From Bacteroidales bacterium (lineage in GTDB: Bacteria > Bacteroidota > Bacteroidia > Bacteroidales > UBA4417): DNA of 64,000 bases. Both the position numbers and the translations under genes were made by a program. Below the pieces are notes generated by a model that was not told where the DNA came from, made no database searches, and was given only the letters and a program-made list of their open reading frames with translations. The number at the start of each line of letters is the position of its first letter. Position 1 is the first letter of the stretch. The stretch is taken from positions 62,001-126,000 of the forward strand of contig JADJHD010000005.1 in the NCBI GenBank assembly GCA_016707705.1, given 5' to 3'. Shown one piece after another: positions 45,539 through 55,667 of the stretch.

Positions 45539-47338
45539 TTATTTCGGCGGTTCAATCTTAAACACCCAGGCCCATTCACAGGGGAGTTCTGCTATTTTCA
45601 CGGAATTCAGATCAATCACCATCTGCCCGTTTTCAGCGGTCCAGTTCAATTCACCTTTCCTTCCAAGCATACTGACCTTACTTCCCTTAGCCGGAACAGG
45701 AATCCCCAGTTTCAGTTTGTTGTCAGCTGGCCAGTCGAGAAGGATTGCATAGGTATTATCCTTTGCGGCGGTATAACAAATCCAGGTGGCCTTTGAACGG
45801 TAAACAGCCTTAAGTCCGGGTTCACCATTCAGCTTTTCAGTCATCAGACAGGAAGCCGGAACTATCTCACGAGCCTGTGATTTGCTGCTCCACCAGAAAT
45901 AGGCATGTGCATTTTGCTTCGATTCGTGATATTCAAGTTTTATACGATAGGGTTTCCCGGCTACCAAACTTATTTTGCCTCCAAGAGTCCCGCCTTTTCC
46001 TGCTTCCATTACATTCGACTGTGTTCCTTCAGCTCCTGCTCCCCAATTATCAAGCAACAGCTTATCATCAATCCAAACTCTCATGCCATCATCCGCCTGA
46101 GTTTCGAAACTGTATTCCTCTGAAAACCTTGGGACAATCCATCCATTCCATTCCGCTGTGAAATCATCTTCAGCAATTGGTTTTCCGGGAGAATTTCTGA
46201 CCCAATCGAAGTCGATGGAGGGATCAATACGCTCGAGGCTAACTTCCTTCTGTTCATGAGTAATATCGCAGGCCTGACTTCCATAGATAGCTTCCCCGTT
46301 GACCTTCAGCCAGTTTCCAAGCTGGATCAGCCTTTCCTGCTGCAGAAGGGGAATTTGTCCATCACAGAAAGGCCCCACATTCAGGATCATCCCTCCGCCA
46401 TTGGCAACAGCTTTAACGAAGAAATGAACCAGATCAGAGGGCGACATATAAGCATCAAGGGATTCGTTTCTGTTCAGTCCGAAACTCCTGCCCAAGCCTC
46501 TTACCTCAGCCCAGGGACGATCAGATTTCTCAATTCCAGAAGAGTATTCAGGAGTCCTGAATCCCACACCATCGGAACCTCCGCCCCAACGGTCGTTTAC
46601 AATAGCATCCTCACCCATAAGCTGGTAATACCATGAAATCAGTTCCGCCGAATGCCAGGTTGCAGCAGAATGATCCCATTCACCATCCGAAAAAATGAGC
46701 GATGGCTTATAGGTTCCAATCAGTTCCTTGAACTGCGGAATCATGTGCTTTTCGACATAATTATTCACTTTTGAAGGGTCATCGCTGCCCCATTGGTAGA
46801 GCTTATTGTTCCATTCGGGAAGGGAATAATAGAGTCCCATTCGCAAGCCCTTATCCTGAACGGCTTTTGTCAGTTCCCCGACAATATCGCGATGCGGGCC
46901 GGTTTCCACCGAATTCCATCCCTGGGCAAACTTGCTGGGCCACAGACAGTAACCATCATGGTGTTTTGAGACAAAAACCACATATTTCGCTCCGGCTCTG
47001 GTGAACAAATCGGCCCATTCATTGGCATCAAAAAGTTCTCCCTTGAATAATGCAGGGTAATCTTCATACCTGAAGTTCTCACCAAATACCTTCTTCTGAA
47101 AATCAATTCTTGCCGTATCACCGGTCATCAGTCCCCGAAGAAACCATTCGGCATACTGCTCCTTACCGCTCCAGGCTGGGACAGCACTAAGGCTCCAATG
47201 AATGAAAATACCCAGTTTGGCATCGCGGAACCATTGAGGATAGGGACGCGACCTGAGTGCAGCCCATTCAGCATCCTGCTGAGAGAAGGCAGATAAGCCT
47301 GCAACAGCCAGAAATAAAGCGAGAAAGATTTTCTTCAT
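45539..47338 (-). CDS. Alpha-L-fucosidase (GH29) with PA14 domain
   Basis: A 599-residue exported glycosidase (signal peptide residues about 1-19, ending SAFSQ). The GH29 barrel covers about residues 25-370, with FIHWSLSAVPAWSG, AKYVVFVSKHHDGYCLW and the probable nucleophile aspartate in SLIFSDGEWDHS near residue 220. A PA14 carbohydrate-binding domain follows at about 410-520 (FTAEWNGWIVPRF, QADDGMRVWIDD, KLEYHES). The end resembles a fucosidase C-terminal beta domain. It removes terminal alpha-L-fucose from glycans or fucosylated polysaccharides. It is isolated here, with no sugar-uptake pair nearby, convergent with the SMP-30 gene. Confidence 0.92.
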   Translation of the reverse strand: MKKIFLALFLAVAGLSAFSQQDAEWAALRSRPYPQWFRDAKLGIFIHWSLSAVPAWSGKEQYAEWFLRGLMTGDTARIDFQKKVFGENFRYEDYPALFKGELFDANEWADLFTRAGAKYVVFVSKHHDGYCLWPSKFAQGWNSVETGPHRDIVGELTKAVQDKGLRMGLYYSLPEWNNKLYQWGSDDPSKVNNYVEKHMIPQFKELIGTYKPSLIFSDGEWDHSAATWHSAELISWYYQLMGEDAIVNDRWGGGSDGVGFRTPEYSSGIEKSDRPWAEVRGLGRSFGLNRNESLDAYMSPSDLVHFFVKAVANGGGMILNVGPFCDGQIPLLQQERLIQLGNWLKVNGEAIYGSQACDITHEQKEVSLERIDPSIDFDWVRNSPGKPIAEDDFTAEWNGWIVPRFSEEYSFETQADDGMRVWIDDKLLLDNWGAGAEGTQSNVMEAGKGGTLGGKISLVAGKPYRIKLEYHESKQNAHAYFWWSSKSQAREIVPASCLMTEKLNGEPGLKAVYRSKATWICYTAAKDNTYAILLDWPADNKLKLGIPVPAKGSKVSMLGRKGELNWTAENGQMVIDLNSVKIAELPCEWAWVFKIEPPK

Positions 47339-47511
47339 GATACAGATACTTGTTCAGGCGGTAAAATTACGTGAACTGTCAGGAAAAACCATCCGGTAAA
47401 GGATTCCGTTTGCAGGAATGTTTAAAGGTTTTAGTTATAAACATTCGCTGAAGGCAATGCAATTCTTTTGAAATTTGAAAGATTGAACTGTTTTGAAGCA
47501 ATACCTCGGAT

Positions 47512-48768
47512 ATGATTCGGATATTACATACATCAGACTGGCATCTTGGCAAAAGGCTGGAGCGCTTTCCAAGGCATGAGGAACAAGTGGCAGTCCTTGA
47601 AGAAATACTTGAAATCGCTGATCGGGAGATGGCAGATTTGATTGTAGTTGCAGGCGATTTATTCGACACTTTCAATCCCCCGGCTGAATCACAGGAGCTG
47701 TTTTACCGGCTTCTGAAGAAAATGGCGAAAAACGGCAAGCGCCCTGTTGTGGCAATTGCCGGCAATCACGATATGGCCGAGCGTATTGATGCCCCGGATC
47801 CATTGGCTAAGGAATGCGGAATCATCTTCGCCGGCTCACCACTGACTGATAGCGGACTCTACAATCTCGGGGAGGAATTTACGATAAGTCGCTCAGAACC
47901 TGGTTTCATTGAAATTCAGTTGCCGGGTAAAGAGCCGGTCAGGATTCTGTTAACACCCTATGTGAGTGAACTTCGACTGCACCGTGAACTGGAAGGAGAA
48001 AACAAGGATCAGGAACTCCGGGATTGGCTTCAGGAACATTGGAAAAGGTTGTCTGATAAATACTGCGACAGTTCGGGCATCAATATTCTGCTGACACATC
48101 TGCTATTCATGAATGAAGGTGAAGAGGCCCCCGAAGAGCCTGAAGATGAGCGTTCCATCAACCATATTGGAGGAGCCCCGGCAATATATACCTCTGCAAT
48201 CCCTGAAAACATTCAGTATACAGCCCTCGGGCATCTTCACCGGTATCAGTTTGTGAGGAGCAATCCCAGTCCGGTTGTATATTCCGGAAGTCCGCTCCCC
48301 TATTCCTTCAGTGAGGCGGGACAAACAAAACAGGCCATACTTGTTGACCTTGAATCCGGAGCTAGAGCCAGTATAAGGGCCATTCCCCTGAAATCCGGCA
48401 GGCGACTTGAAAGGAAAAGGTTTGAAGAATATGAAGCTGCACTTTCATGGCTGGAACAGAATCCTGACACGCTTGTTGAACTGACAATTGTATCGGACAA
48501 TTTTCTCTCCGGCTTACATCGGCGCACACTCAATGAGGTACATAAGGGGATTGTATCGATTATTCCGGAAGTCAGGCACTCCGAAAATGACGGAATGTCA
48601 TCGCCCGAAATGAGAGTGGTACAATCCGATATGAATATTTTATTTTCTGAATACTTCATGAGCAGGAAAGGACAAGCTCCCGGACCAGAATTGCAGGAAC
48701 TGTTCAGGGAAGTTCTCTCCGGGACTGATGAAAACGAGGCAGCGGGAAATATCTTTTCAGAGCAATAG
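47512..48768 (+). CDS. sbcD: Exonuclease SbcD subunit
   Basis: The Mre11-like nuclease subunit of the SbcCD complex, which opens hairpins and trims DNA ends. The 418 residues show the calcineurin-type phosphoesterase motifs in order: HTSDWHLGKRL (5-15), VVAGDLFDTF, AIAGNHDMAE, LLTHLLFM and ALGHLHRYQ. Length matches E. coli SbcD (400). The ATG directly precedes the conserved strand, fixing the start. It is followed by sbcC after 78 bp on the same strand, forming an operon. Cytoplasmic, metal-dependent (Mn2+ in the family). Confidence 0.95.
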   Translation: MIRILHTSDWHLGKRLERFPRHEEQVAVLEEILEIADREMADLIVVAGDLFDTFNPPAESQELFYRLLKKMAKNGKRPVVAIAGNHDMAERIDAPDPLAKECGIIFAGSPLTDSGLYNLGEEFTISRSEPGFIEIQLPGKEPVRILLTPYVSELRLHRELEGENKDQELRDWLQEHWKRLSDKYCDSSGINILLTHLLFMNEGEEAPEEPEDERSINHIGGAPAIYTSAIPENIQYTALGHLHRYQFVRSNPSPVVYSGSPLPYSFSEAGQTKQAILVDLESGARASIRAIPLKSGRRLERKRFEEYEAALSWLEQNPDTLVELTIVSDNFLSGLHRRTLNEVHKGIVSIIPEVRHSENDGMSSPEMRVVQSDMNILFSEYFMSRKGQAPGPELQELFREVLSGTDENEAAGNIFSEQ

Positions 48769-48846
48769 AAAACTCTGGATATCAGATGCTTTCTCAATAG
48801 GAGATGGCAGGAAACAGCATTTTAAAATGAGTAAAATTCGAAGCAC

Positions 48847-51800
48847 ATGATTCCCCTTTATTTAAGTCTTTCAGGAATATACTCGTACCGGGAGGCTCAG
48901 CATATAGATTTCAGCAAACTCACCTCCACACATCTGTTCGGAATTTTTGGAGCCGTAGGCAGCGGGAAGAGCGCATTGCTGGAGGCGATTGTATTTGCCC
49001 TGTATGGTGAATCCGAAAGGCTCAACAATAAGGAGCAGCGTGGCTATAATATGATGAACCTCAAGAGCAACGAGGCTCTGATAGAATTCGACTTCGAGGC
49101 GCCGGGAAATAAAGGGCAATTCAGGGCAATTGCAAGAGGAAGGCGGAACAGCAAGAACAAGGAAGATGTCAAGTTTGAAAGAAGCCTTTACCGTGTAGAT
49201 GGCAGTAAGCTAATTCCTGTTGAAACTTCGGAGATAACATCCATAATTGGAATCAGTTACGATAATTTCAAAATGACCATCATCGTCCCACAGGGCAAGT
49301 TTCAAAAATTTCTGCACTTGACTTCAACTGAGCGTTCCGAAATGGTGAAAGAGCTTTTCGGACTGCAGCGGTTCGACCTTTCCTTTAAAACCGGATTGCT
49401 GCAAAAGAAGAACGATGAAGTCATCAGCAACTGCCAGGGAAAGCTTCAGCAGCTTGGGGAAGTTAGTGAGGAGATAATCAATCATCTAAGGAATGAGATT
49501 CTGATCCTGTCGCAGGAACTTGCTGATCTAACAACCCATATCGAATCAAAATCAAAGCTGGAAGCGGAATACAAACTGATCAGGGAGCAGCATGTTAGTC
49601 TGGAGACAAACCGGAAAACCCTTGCGGAGCTTGAATTAAAGCTGCCGGAGATGAAGCTTGCCGAGCAGCAGTTGAATGATTTCGATGAGTGCGTGTCAAA
49701 TTTCAAGTCGGATCTGGAACTGCTGGATGAAAAGAAACGGCAACTTGCCACTGATACAAACGAACTGGAGAAAAGCAGCCTCAAACTTGAAGAATTGAAG
49801 CAAAAAGTGCTTTCTGCCGGGACTCAGCTCGAAGCAGCGAAAAAACTATTTGAGAGCAGGGATACCTTGCTTCAGACTGCCAGGGAATATGAATCAGCGG
49901 CTGAGATTAATGAGGCGCTGAAGGAGTTTAATTCCCTTCAGGAGAGAATCAAAACCGGCGAAGGCAAGCTGGAGGATGTTTCCAAAAGTCTTCTGGCGCT
50001 GAAAGCTGAAACGGTTGAACTGGATAAACTCCGGGAAACCCTTCGGCAGCAGGCTCCCGACTTTATGAAACTGCAACAGCTGAAAGATTGGTTTTCGGCA
50101 GGGAAAATCCTGTCCGAGAAAAAACAGAATCAGGAAGAAGCAGGGGCAAAGCTTCAAATTTTGTCAGGGGAAATTGAAGGGAAAATTGAAGAAATTGCCC
50201 GGATTTCAGGTGTTCCCACTCCTGATAACAAAATGGAAATCAGCAGTCTGCAGACTGAAATCAAAACAAAGCTCGATTCTGTAAAACTCTCCTATTCAGA
50301 TGCCAGCCACAAACTACTGAACCTGGAAGTAAAGGAAAAAATTCAGGCTTATTCCGAGAACCTGCAGGACGGAGAACCCTGTCCGCTATGTGGCTCAAAG
50401 GATCACCCGGGAGCTCACAACCAGGAATCTTCCCTGCCTGAACTTGAAGCTGCACGCCAGCAGAAATCTGATCTGGAGAACAGAATAAAGCAACTGGAAA
50501 CAGCCCTCACTTCCGCGAAAATTCTTGAGGAGAGTATTCTGAGATTTAAGTCTGAGTCGGAACTCCTGCAGAAGAGCCTTAAAGAAGCAGAACTGGCATT
50601 GTCCGCCCATCTTTCAACCAATCCTCAGCCTGGATTCAGGGAAGAACAGCTGAACTCAGATCTGCAGAAATACAGCAAGATTCAGGAGGAACTGCAAAAC
50701 CTCGAAAAGAAATTCGGGGAGATATCGGTTTCAAGCAATGAACAGAATGAGTTGCATCGCAAATACACTGAGCATCTTACCAACCTTCAGCTGAGCCAGG
50801 GGAAAGCAGGAGAAAAGATCAGCACCCTGAAATCCCGCATGCAAATTCTTGCTGAAAAGGATTATGCCGGAATAACTTCAGAAGCCCTGACAGAAAAGGC
50901 AGCACAGCTTAAGGATCAGCACAGGATTGCAGGTGAGGACTTTGAAAAATATGAGAAAATCCACAGGGATCTGCAGTCTGAAATGCAGAACCTGAGCGGC
51001 TCTACTGAAAGACTAAAGCTATCCATTGCAAGTCTTACAGCAGCAATTGAAGAAACCCGGAAACAGCTTGACGTGCGGATCACAGCATCCCGTTTCGGTA
51101 ATGAGGCAGCAATCCGTGAGATCCTGCTTCTGAAATTTGACCGGATGGCGGAACAGCAGAGATTAAGGGCTTTTCATGAGTCGATGGCTTCAGTTCAGAC
51201 AGCAATCAAACAGCTGGAAATCCAGCTTAAGGACAAGTTTTACGATTCTGCATCTCATGAGCTAATAATCAGGGAAATCGCAGCACTCAAGGAGCAGAAT
51301 GATCAGAAACTGCAACTCAAGGGAGCAAAGGAACAGAGTCTGCTGAGGATGACGCAGGATTTTGCCGAAGCAGGAAAATTGCTGGTCCTTCTGAAGAAAC
51401 TTGAGACTAGAAAGGACAATCTTAAAACCCTTTCGGATATGTTCCGCTCGCAGGGATTTGTGAATTACGTCTCCACCATTTACCTGCAAAACCTGGTGAC
51501 GGCTGCCAACGAAAGGTTCTACCGACTGACGCGTCAGCAATTGAAACTTGAACTTGACCCTTCCAATAATTTCAGGATCAGGGATTATCTGAACGAGGGA
51601 CAATGGCGTAATGTCAAAACCCTTTCAGGCGGACAAACCTTTCAGGCGTCGCTTTGTCTGGCACTGGCACTGGCCGACAATGTTCAGCAATTGAATCAGG
51701 GCGGACAAAACTTCTTTTTCCTTGATGAGGGCTTTGGAACTCTGGACAGGGAATCTCTCGAACTGGTAATGAATACTCTCAAATCACTGCGAAAGGAAAA

Positions 51801-51915
51801 CAGAATTGTAGGAGTGATTTCGCATGTAGAGGAAATGCAGCAGGAAATCTCGTCCTGGGTAAGGATTCAGCGGGATGAGGAAAAGGGCAGCCTTGTTACC
51901 AATAGCTGGGAGTAA
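48847..51915 (+). CDS. sbcC: Exonuclease SbcC subunit (SMC-like ATPase)
   Basis: The Rad50-like ATPase partner of SbcD, 1022 residues. Walker A is GAVGSGKSALLEAI (residues 35-48). Two long coiled-coil arms run from about 190-490 and 540-840 and are joined by a zinc hook with C512-P-L-C515. The C-terminal part has the ABC signature LSGGQTFQASLCLALALAD and Walker B FFFLDEGFGTLD. Two subunits dimerise through the hook and hold the SbcD nuclease heads. It is intact, in contrast to the frameshifted genes elsewhere in the window. Its end is 29 bp from a convergent reductase gene. Confidence 0.95.
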   Translation: MIPLYLSLSGIYSYREAQHIDFSKLTSTHLFGIFGAVGSGKSALLEAIVFALYGESERLNNKEQRGYNMMNLKSNEALIEFDFEAPGNKGQFRAIARGRRNSKNKEDVKFERSLYRVDGSKLIPVETSEITSIIGISYDNFKMTIIVPQGKFQKFLHLTSTERSEMVKELFGLQRFDLSFKTGLLQKKNDEVISNCQGKLQQLGEVSEEIINHLRNEILILSQELADLTTHIESKSKLEAEYKLIREQHVSLETNRKTLAELELKLPEMKLAEQQLNDFDECVSNFKSDLELLDEKKRQLATDTNELEKSSLKLEELKQKVLSAGTQLEAAKKLFESRDTLLQTAREYESAAEINEALKEFNSLQERIKTGEGKLEDVSKSLLALKAETVELDKLRETLRQQAPDFMKLQQLKDWFSAGKILSEKKQNQEEAGAKLQILSGEIEGKIEEIARISGVPTPDNKMEISSLQTEIKTKLDSVKLSYSDASHKLLNLEVKEKIQAYSENLQDGEPCPLCGSKDHPGAHNQESSLPELEAARQQKSDLENRIKQLETALTSAKILEESILRFKSESELLQKSLKEAELALSAHLSTNPQPGFREEQLNSDLQKYSKIQEELQNLEKKFGEISVSSNEQNELHRKYTEHLTNLQLSQGKAGEKISTLKSRMQILAEKDYAGITSEALTEKAAQLKDQHRIAGEDFEKYEKIHRDLQSEMQNLSGSTERLKLSIASLTAAIEETRKQLDVRITASRFGNEAAIREILLLKFDRMAEQQRLRAFHESMASVQTAIKQLEIQLKDKFYDSASHELIIREIAALKEQNDQKLQLKGAKEQSLLRMTQDFAEAGKLLVLLKKLETRKDNLKTLSDMFRSQGFVNYVSTIYLQNLVTAANERFYRLTRQQLKLELDPSNNFRIRDYLNEGQWRNVKTLSGGQTFQASLCLALALADNVQQLNQGGQNFFFLDEGFGTLDRESLELVMNTLKSLRKENRIVGVISHVEEMQQEISSWVRIQRDEEKGSLVTNSWE

Positions 51916-51943
51916 TCTAAAAATATGGGGAAACGGGATGGAA

Positions 51944-52963
51944 TCAGGCCTTTTCGGCGGATTCAATTTTACCCAGTTTCAGAAATGCATCCTTCAGGCT
52001 CTGGCGAATCGGGATGAAGGTATAATTAAACTGTTTCTGGAATTTCTCGGAGGAATAAAAGGACTTGGACCTTGCTGAACGTGTATTCTCCCTAGTAATC
52101 AGGGCTGACTGTCCTGTAATGCGGCTTCTTAGCCATTCAACCCTCCAGGCAAGACTAAAGAACGCCCTTCCAACAGGGATGAAAGGTGGCCTCTTCCCAA
52201 GAATTTCGGCAGCCATGGTAAACAGTTCCTTCAGGGATAGATTTTCAGCATTCATGACATAACGCTCCCCGGAAACGTCACTTTCCATCAACAGAATCAT
52301 AGCCCTGACAACATCCCTGGCATCTACATAACCATTGACACCATCATTGTAAAATGGAATCATCTTCTCAATGCTGTGGAACAGGCGATTGGTGGCCTTT
52401 GGATGACATCCTGCCCCTAAAATAACCGATGGATTCACAATCACAGCCTTCAGGCCTTCTTCAATTCCTCTCCACACTTCCCTTTCGCCACCATACTTAC
52501 TGATAGCGTAACCGCTATTCCGGCGGGATGTTTTCCATTTGGCATCCTCATCAATTATCCCTTCCTGCTCCGGTCTCCCAAGTGAAGCAATCGAGCTGAC
52601 GTGGCAAAGTTTCTTAACACCCTCCTGCAGACATGCATTGACAACATTGGCAGTACCATCCACATTGGTATGCAGCATCTGCTTGAGGTCGCGGGGATCG
52701 AAGGAGATAATGGCGGCACAATGGTAAACCTGCTCAATACCTTTCATAGCTTCGGTAAGGGAAACAAAGTCGAGGATATCTCCCTCAAACCATTCGATAA
52801 GGTCAATCTGGGACTTACTGGCATTGAAACACCCAAGTACCTGGTTCAATTCATCCACATGCTTTCCGGGACGGAACAGCACCCGCACCTTCTTCCCCCT
52901 GCCTGTGAGCTCATGAAGCAGGTAAGAACCCAATAAACCAGTACCTCCGGTAACCAAAATCAT
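51944..52963 (-). CDS. NAD-dependent epimerase/reductase (extended SDR, DFR-like)
   Basis: A 339-residue extended short-chain dehydrogenase. It has TGGTGLLGSYL at residues 5-15 as the dinucleotide loop, the SSIASLG segment with the catalytic Ser near 128, and YAISKYGGE with the Tyr-Lys pair near 153. It most resembles dihydroflavonol reductase-like proteins, which reduce an aldehyde or ketone next to a hydroxyl, rather than sugar epimerases. The substrate is unknown. The start is the ATG before the conserved strand ILVTGG. It is convergent with sbcC and separated by 114 bp from the start-distal GH114-like gene. Cytoplasmic. Confidence 0.85.
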   Translation of the reverse strand: MILVTGGTGLLGSYLLHELTGRGKKVRVLFRPGKHVDELNQVLGCFNASKSQIDLIEWFEGDILDFVSLTEAMKGIEQVYHCAAIISFDPRDLKQMLHTNVDGTANVVNACLQEGVKKLCHVSSIASLGRPEQEGIIDEDAKWKTSRRNSGYAISKYGGEREVWRGIEEGLKAVIVNPSVILGAGCHPKATNRLFHSIEKMIPFYNDGVNGYVDARDVVRAMILLMESDVSGERYVMNAENLSLKELFTMAAEILGKRPPFIPVGRAFFSLAWRVEWLRSRITGQSALITRENTRSARSKSFYSSEKFQKQFNYTFIPIRQSLKDAFLKLGKIESAEKA

Positions 52964-53077
52964 AGGACAAATCTAATCAAATAGAATTAATTGTATACGT
53001 TTTCCACCTTCATTTCCTTCGTGAATCAGTCTACAGATTCGTGAATTGAAATCAGCTTTTGGGATTCACTTTCCTGT

Positions 53078-54058
53078 TCAATAACCCGGAGGTGGTGTTT
53101 GGGTAAGTTTGTCGAGCAGGCGCAAGGTTGTGTATGTGACAAAGTGGTTTTGCCCTCCCAGGGTATATGCCCTGCTGACCTTGGCAGGTTGGGAGGCATA
53201 TTCAACATTGAGAACCGGCTTATTGTTCTGTAACCAAACATTTAGCTGTTCGATCACATATTCTGATTCGGATGCATCCATTTCCACATCTCCCTGACTT
53301 CCACCATTATCGGGATCGCCGGAGCCATCATACCAGATATCTTCCTGGGCTATTCCATCAATGATATTCCGGTATTCTTCATACTGCCCCAGCTCAGGAG
53401 CATTTTGGGCGATAAACAGGAAATCACTCTTTTTCGAATGGGCATAATCTGCCAGTTCCTTAATAAATGACACCAGTGCCGGACCACTTTCCAAACCCTC
53501 ATTCTTTGCTGCATCAATAATCGACTGTTCTTCATAAATCATAAGCCAGTCCATGTAGATCCCATCAAAACCATCCTCAATAATCCGATCGATATACGAT
53601 TTCATTATTGCCTTCCATTCCGGAGCCCAGAATTTAACTCCATAATTATCATTCCAGCCGTCAGGATCCTTTTCCATCATCCATGAGGGATGAGCCAGGT
53701 CCCACTCTGCTTTCCAGTAATAGCGATAGGATTCAGCCTGTCCGACATCGATATAGCTAAGAACCAGTTTCCCCTTTCCGGAAGAGTTTTTAGAAGCCTT
53801 AATCTTCGAAACATCAGAACTGTTGTCGTAGTCTTCATCCCCGATAATACTGCGCTCCTGATCCATAACAATCAGGTCGTAATGGGAATTGCATATGGAA
53901 TCGATGGCTGATGGTCGGTCGAGGCCCTCCAGCTGATATGCCCAGAACTTAACATCCTTGAGAGGGCCGGTAATTACAATCGGTTGATCTTCTTCCTTGC
54001 TGCAACTTAATAATAACAGAGGAAACAACATCGCTGAAAATAACAGAAGTTTCTTCAC
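53078..54058 (-). CDS. GH114/TM1410-like endo-glycosidase lipoprotein
   Basis: A barrel protein of the MJ1477/TM1410 (GH114-related) family, proposed to cut alpha-1,4-polygalactosamine-like polymers. A GTG at 54058 begins KKLLLFSAMLFPLLLLSC, an ideal lipoprotein signal with the acylated Cys in LLSC; this start (326 residues) is preferred. In-frame starts up to 54214 would add a long non-conserved stretch. Family motifs: FWAYQLEGLDR, DLIVMDQE, LVLSYIDVGQAESYRYYW, DGFDGIYMDWLMIYEE with the likely acidic catalytic residues, and FIAQNAPEL. The enzyme would sit on the outer membrane. It lies 160 bp downstream of the carbonic-anhydrase-like gene. Confidence 0.75.
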   Translation of the reverse strand: MKKLLLFSAMLFPLLLLSCSKEEDQPIVITGPLKDVKFWAYQLEGLDRPSAIDSICNSHYDLIVMDQERSIIGDEDYDNSSDVSKIKASKNSSGKGKLVLSYIDVGQAESYRYYWKAEWDLAHPSWMMEKDPDGWNDNYGVKFWAPEWKAIMKSYIDRIIEDGFDGIYMDWLMIYEEQSIIDAAKNEGLESGPALVSFIKELADYAHSKKSDFLFIAQNAPELGQYEEYRNIIDGIAQEDIWYDGSGDPDNGGSQGDVEMDASESEYVIEQLNVWLQNNKPVLNVEYASQPAKVSRAYTLGGQNHFVTYTTLRLLDKLTQTPPPGY

Positions 54059-54218
54059 TGGAAGATGAAGGCGAATCCAATCATGAAAACTGCGCATATA
54101 GCCGGACATCAGTGAGTTGTAAAATATTGTAATACTTCCGGATTCAAATAGCTTTGAATACTTTTCAATAACGAAACTCTTTGGATAATCTTGTATAATA
54201 ACCTGACGTGTCAATTAT

Positions 54219-54764
54219 TTAACGATTCTCACTGATAAGGTAAAGTCTGTTATCCTCAACCCTGTAGTATAGCGGTGCAATCTGAACCTTAGGATATTTT
54301 AACCTCAATCTTTGGGCCTCACTGACTACAAAATCAACTTCATTTCCAATTTCAAACATTGGGGAGAACTGCATAAAATGTTCTTCTGCCTTTTCCCGAA
54401 GCCATCCGGCGTTATCTACAAGTCCCTGGATAAAAAGCTCCTTCCGTTCATGAAGATTAACCATTCCACAGTGATTATGAGCTATCAGGGCAATATGTTT
54501 AACCTCTCCCACTGATATTGCATACGATACCTTAAATTCTGAATATCTGAGATTTGCGCCTCCCGATCGGATAATAAATGCAAAATAATCCGGCATATTC
54601 AGGTGTTTCCTGTTGTCCATGCACATCCCAATCAGCAACTCTGCCTTGGTGTAGGTTTCCTGAGGCCGTTCGAGGTTATGGTATTCCAGTAGCTTACCAA
54701 TAGGTGTTCCCCTGTACTCCGCAGGAATATCTTCATGTTTTGTAACTGTGATCAGATTGCTCAT
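54219..54764 (-). CDS. Beta-carbonic-anhydrase-like protein
   Basis: A 181-residue protein with the zinc-site layout of beta-class carbonic anhydrases: CMDNR at residues 48-52 (CxDxR dyad with the first zinc Cys) and AHNHCGM near residue 94 (H..C with the remaining zinc ligands). The segment YFAFIIRSGGANLRYSE matches the helix-strand before the second site, including the RSGGAN (usually RNAGN) turn. It lacks an obvious signal peptide. True carbonic anhydrases are longer (about 200-230 residues), so this may be a relative that acts on CO2 or CS2, or a non-catalytic member. It is separated from the next gene by a 375-bp gap. Confidence 0.7.
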   Translation of the reverse strand: MSNLITVTKHEDIPAEYRGTPIGKLLEYHNLERPQETYTKAELLIGMCMDNRKHLNMPDYFAFIIRSGGANLRYSEFKVSYAISVGEVKHIALIAHNHCGMVNLHERKELFIQGLVDNAGWLREKAEEHFMQFSPMFEIGNEVDFVVSEAQRLRLKYPKVQIAPLYYRVEDNRLYLISENR

Positions 54765-54841
54765 GAAATGGTATTGGTGGTTGTTTTAAGTTTATTGGTA
54801 GTGAGGGGGCTAAGAGATTGCCAACTAAACGCTATTTCTAA

Positions 54842-55012
54842 AAGAATCCAGAAGTCAGTAGTCAGAAGTCAGAATAGAAAATGGACTCATTATTTGGAAA
54901 ATTATTCTGTCCGCCTGGCCGGATGGATTCAGACTAGTGTATTCTGACTCCTGGATTCTGTCCGCCGGCTGGCGGATGGATTCTGTCCGCCGGCTGGCGG
55001 ATGAATTCTTTT
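54842..55012. repeat. MITE/REP-like palindromic repeat, copy B
   Basis: Begins with tandem GAAGTCAGTAGTCAGAAGTC-type heptamers and ends with two tandem copies of TCCGCCGGCTGGCGGATG (54961-55003), each a near-perfect palindrome. An internal GGAAAATTATTCTGTCC is the complement of a segment of copy A. Left-flank similarity to copy A (GAGATTG, CTAAA.GCTATTT) begins at about 54813. The rest of the 375-bp gap holds only a -7-like TATCTTTG at 55102-55109 for the next gene. Confidence 0.75.
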
Positions 55013-55139
55013 ACTCCCGTTTAACAATTTCAATCCTCTTCAAAAGCTTTTTTGCCCTTTTCTTTGATGAATTAAAATCAAATATAACGAACATCTGCCA
55101 TTATCTTTGTTTCTATTCTTGAATCAACACTGAAAACTG

Positions 55140-55667
55140 ATGAAACATCCACTGTTCTTCCTGTTAATTTGTCTTTCTTCAATGCAGTTGTTTGCCCAGG
55201 ATCAGAAAGCAAGTTGCAACACTTTCACATTCGAAATGGAGGTTACTCTTCCAGGCTCAACGGTTCAGATTTATGATGCCATTACCGGCGATATTACCGG
55301 ATGGTGGGATCATTCATTTTCAGAAAAGCCGTATAAGCTATACCTGGAAGCCAAACCCGGCGGCGGTTTTTATGAGATCTTCGACGAGAGTGGTGATGGT
55401 GCAAAACATGCAACTGTAATCTATGCCCAAAGAGGCAAAATGATTCGTTTCGACGGTCCTTTGGGACTTGCCGGCAATGCTCTGCAGATGGTCACGACCT
55501 ACAACTTTTCAGCGGTTGGCTCCGATTCCACCAAAATCACCCTTACAGTTCATGGTTCCGGAGAAATACAAGAAAACATCCCCGCCATTGTTGAATCCGT
55601 ATGGCAGCATTTCCTCTTCGAAAGGTTCAAACCTTACGTTGAAAACGGCTATCGAAAACTGGATTGA
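55140..55667 (+). CDS. SRPBCC (START/Bet v1-like) secreted protein
   Basis: A 175-residue protein with signal peptide MKHPLFFLLICLSSMQLFAQ. The mature part has the SRPBCC helix-grip pattern: FEMEVTLPGSTVQIYDAITG with the opening strand and helix, WWDHSFSEKPYKLYLEAKPGGGFYE, then KITLTVHGSGEIQEN, and a long C-terminal helix (VWQHFLFERFKPYVENG). Such domains bind hydrophobic ligands. Its presence in a secreted form is unusual, since most relatives are cytoplasmic. It is convergent with the VOC gene, with a weak hairpin in the 40-bp gap (55671-55691). Confidence 0.8.
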   Translation: MKHPLFFLLICLSSMQLFAQDQKASCNTFTFEMEVTLPGSTVQIYDAITGDITGWWDHSFSEKPYKLYLEAKPGGGFYEIFDESGDGAKHATVIYAQRGKMIRFDGPLGLAGNALQMVTTYNFSAVGSDSTKITLTVHGSGEIQENIPAIVESVWQHFLFERFKPYVENGYRKLD

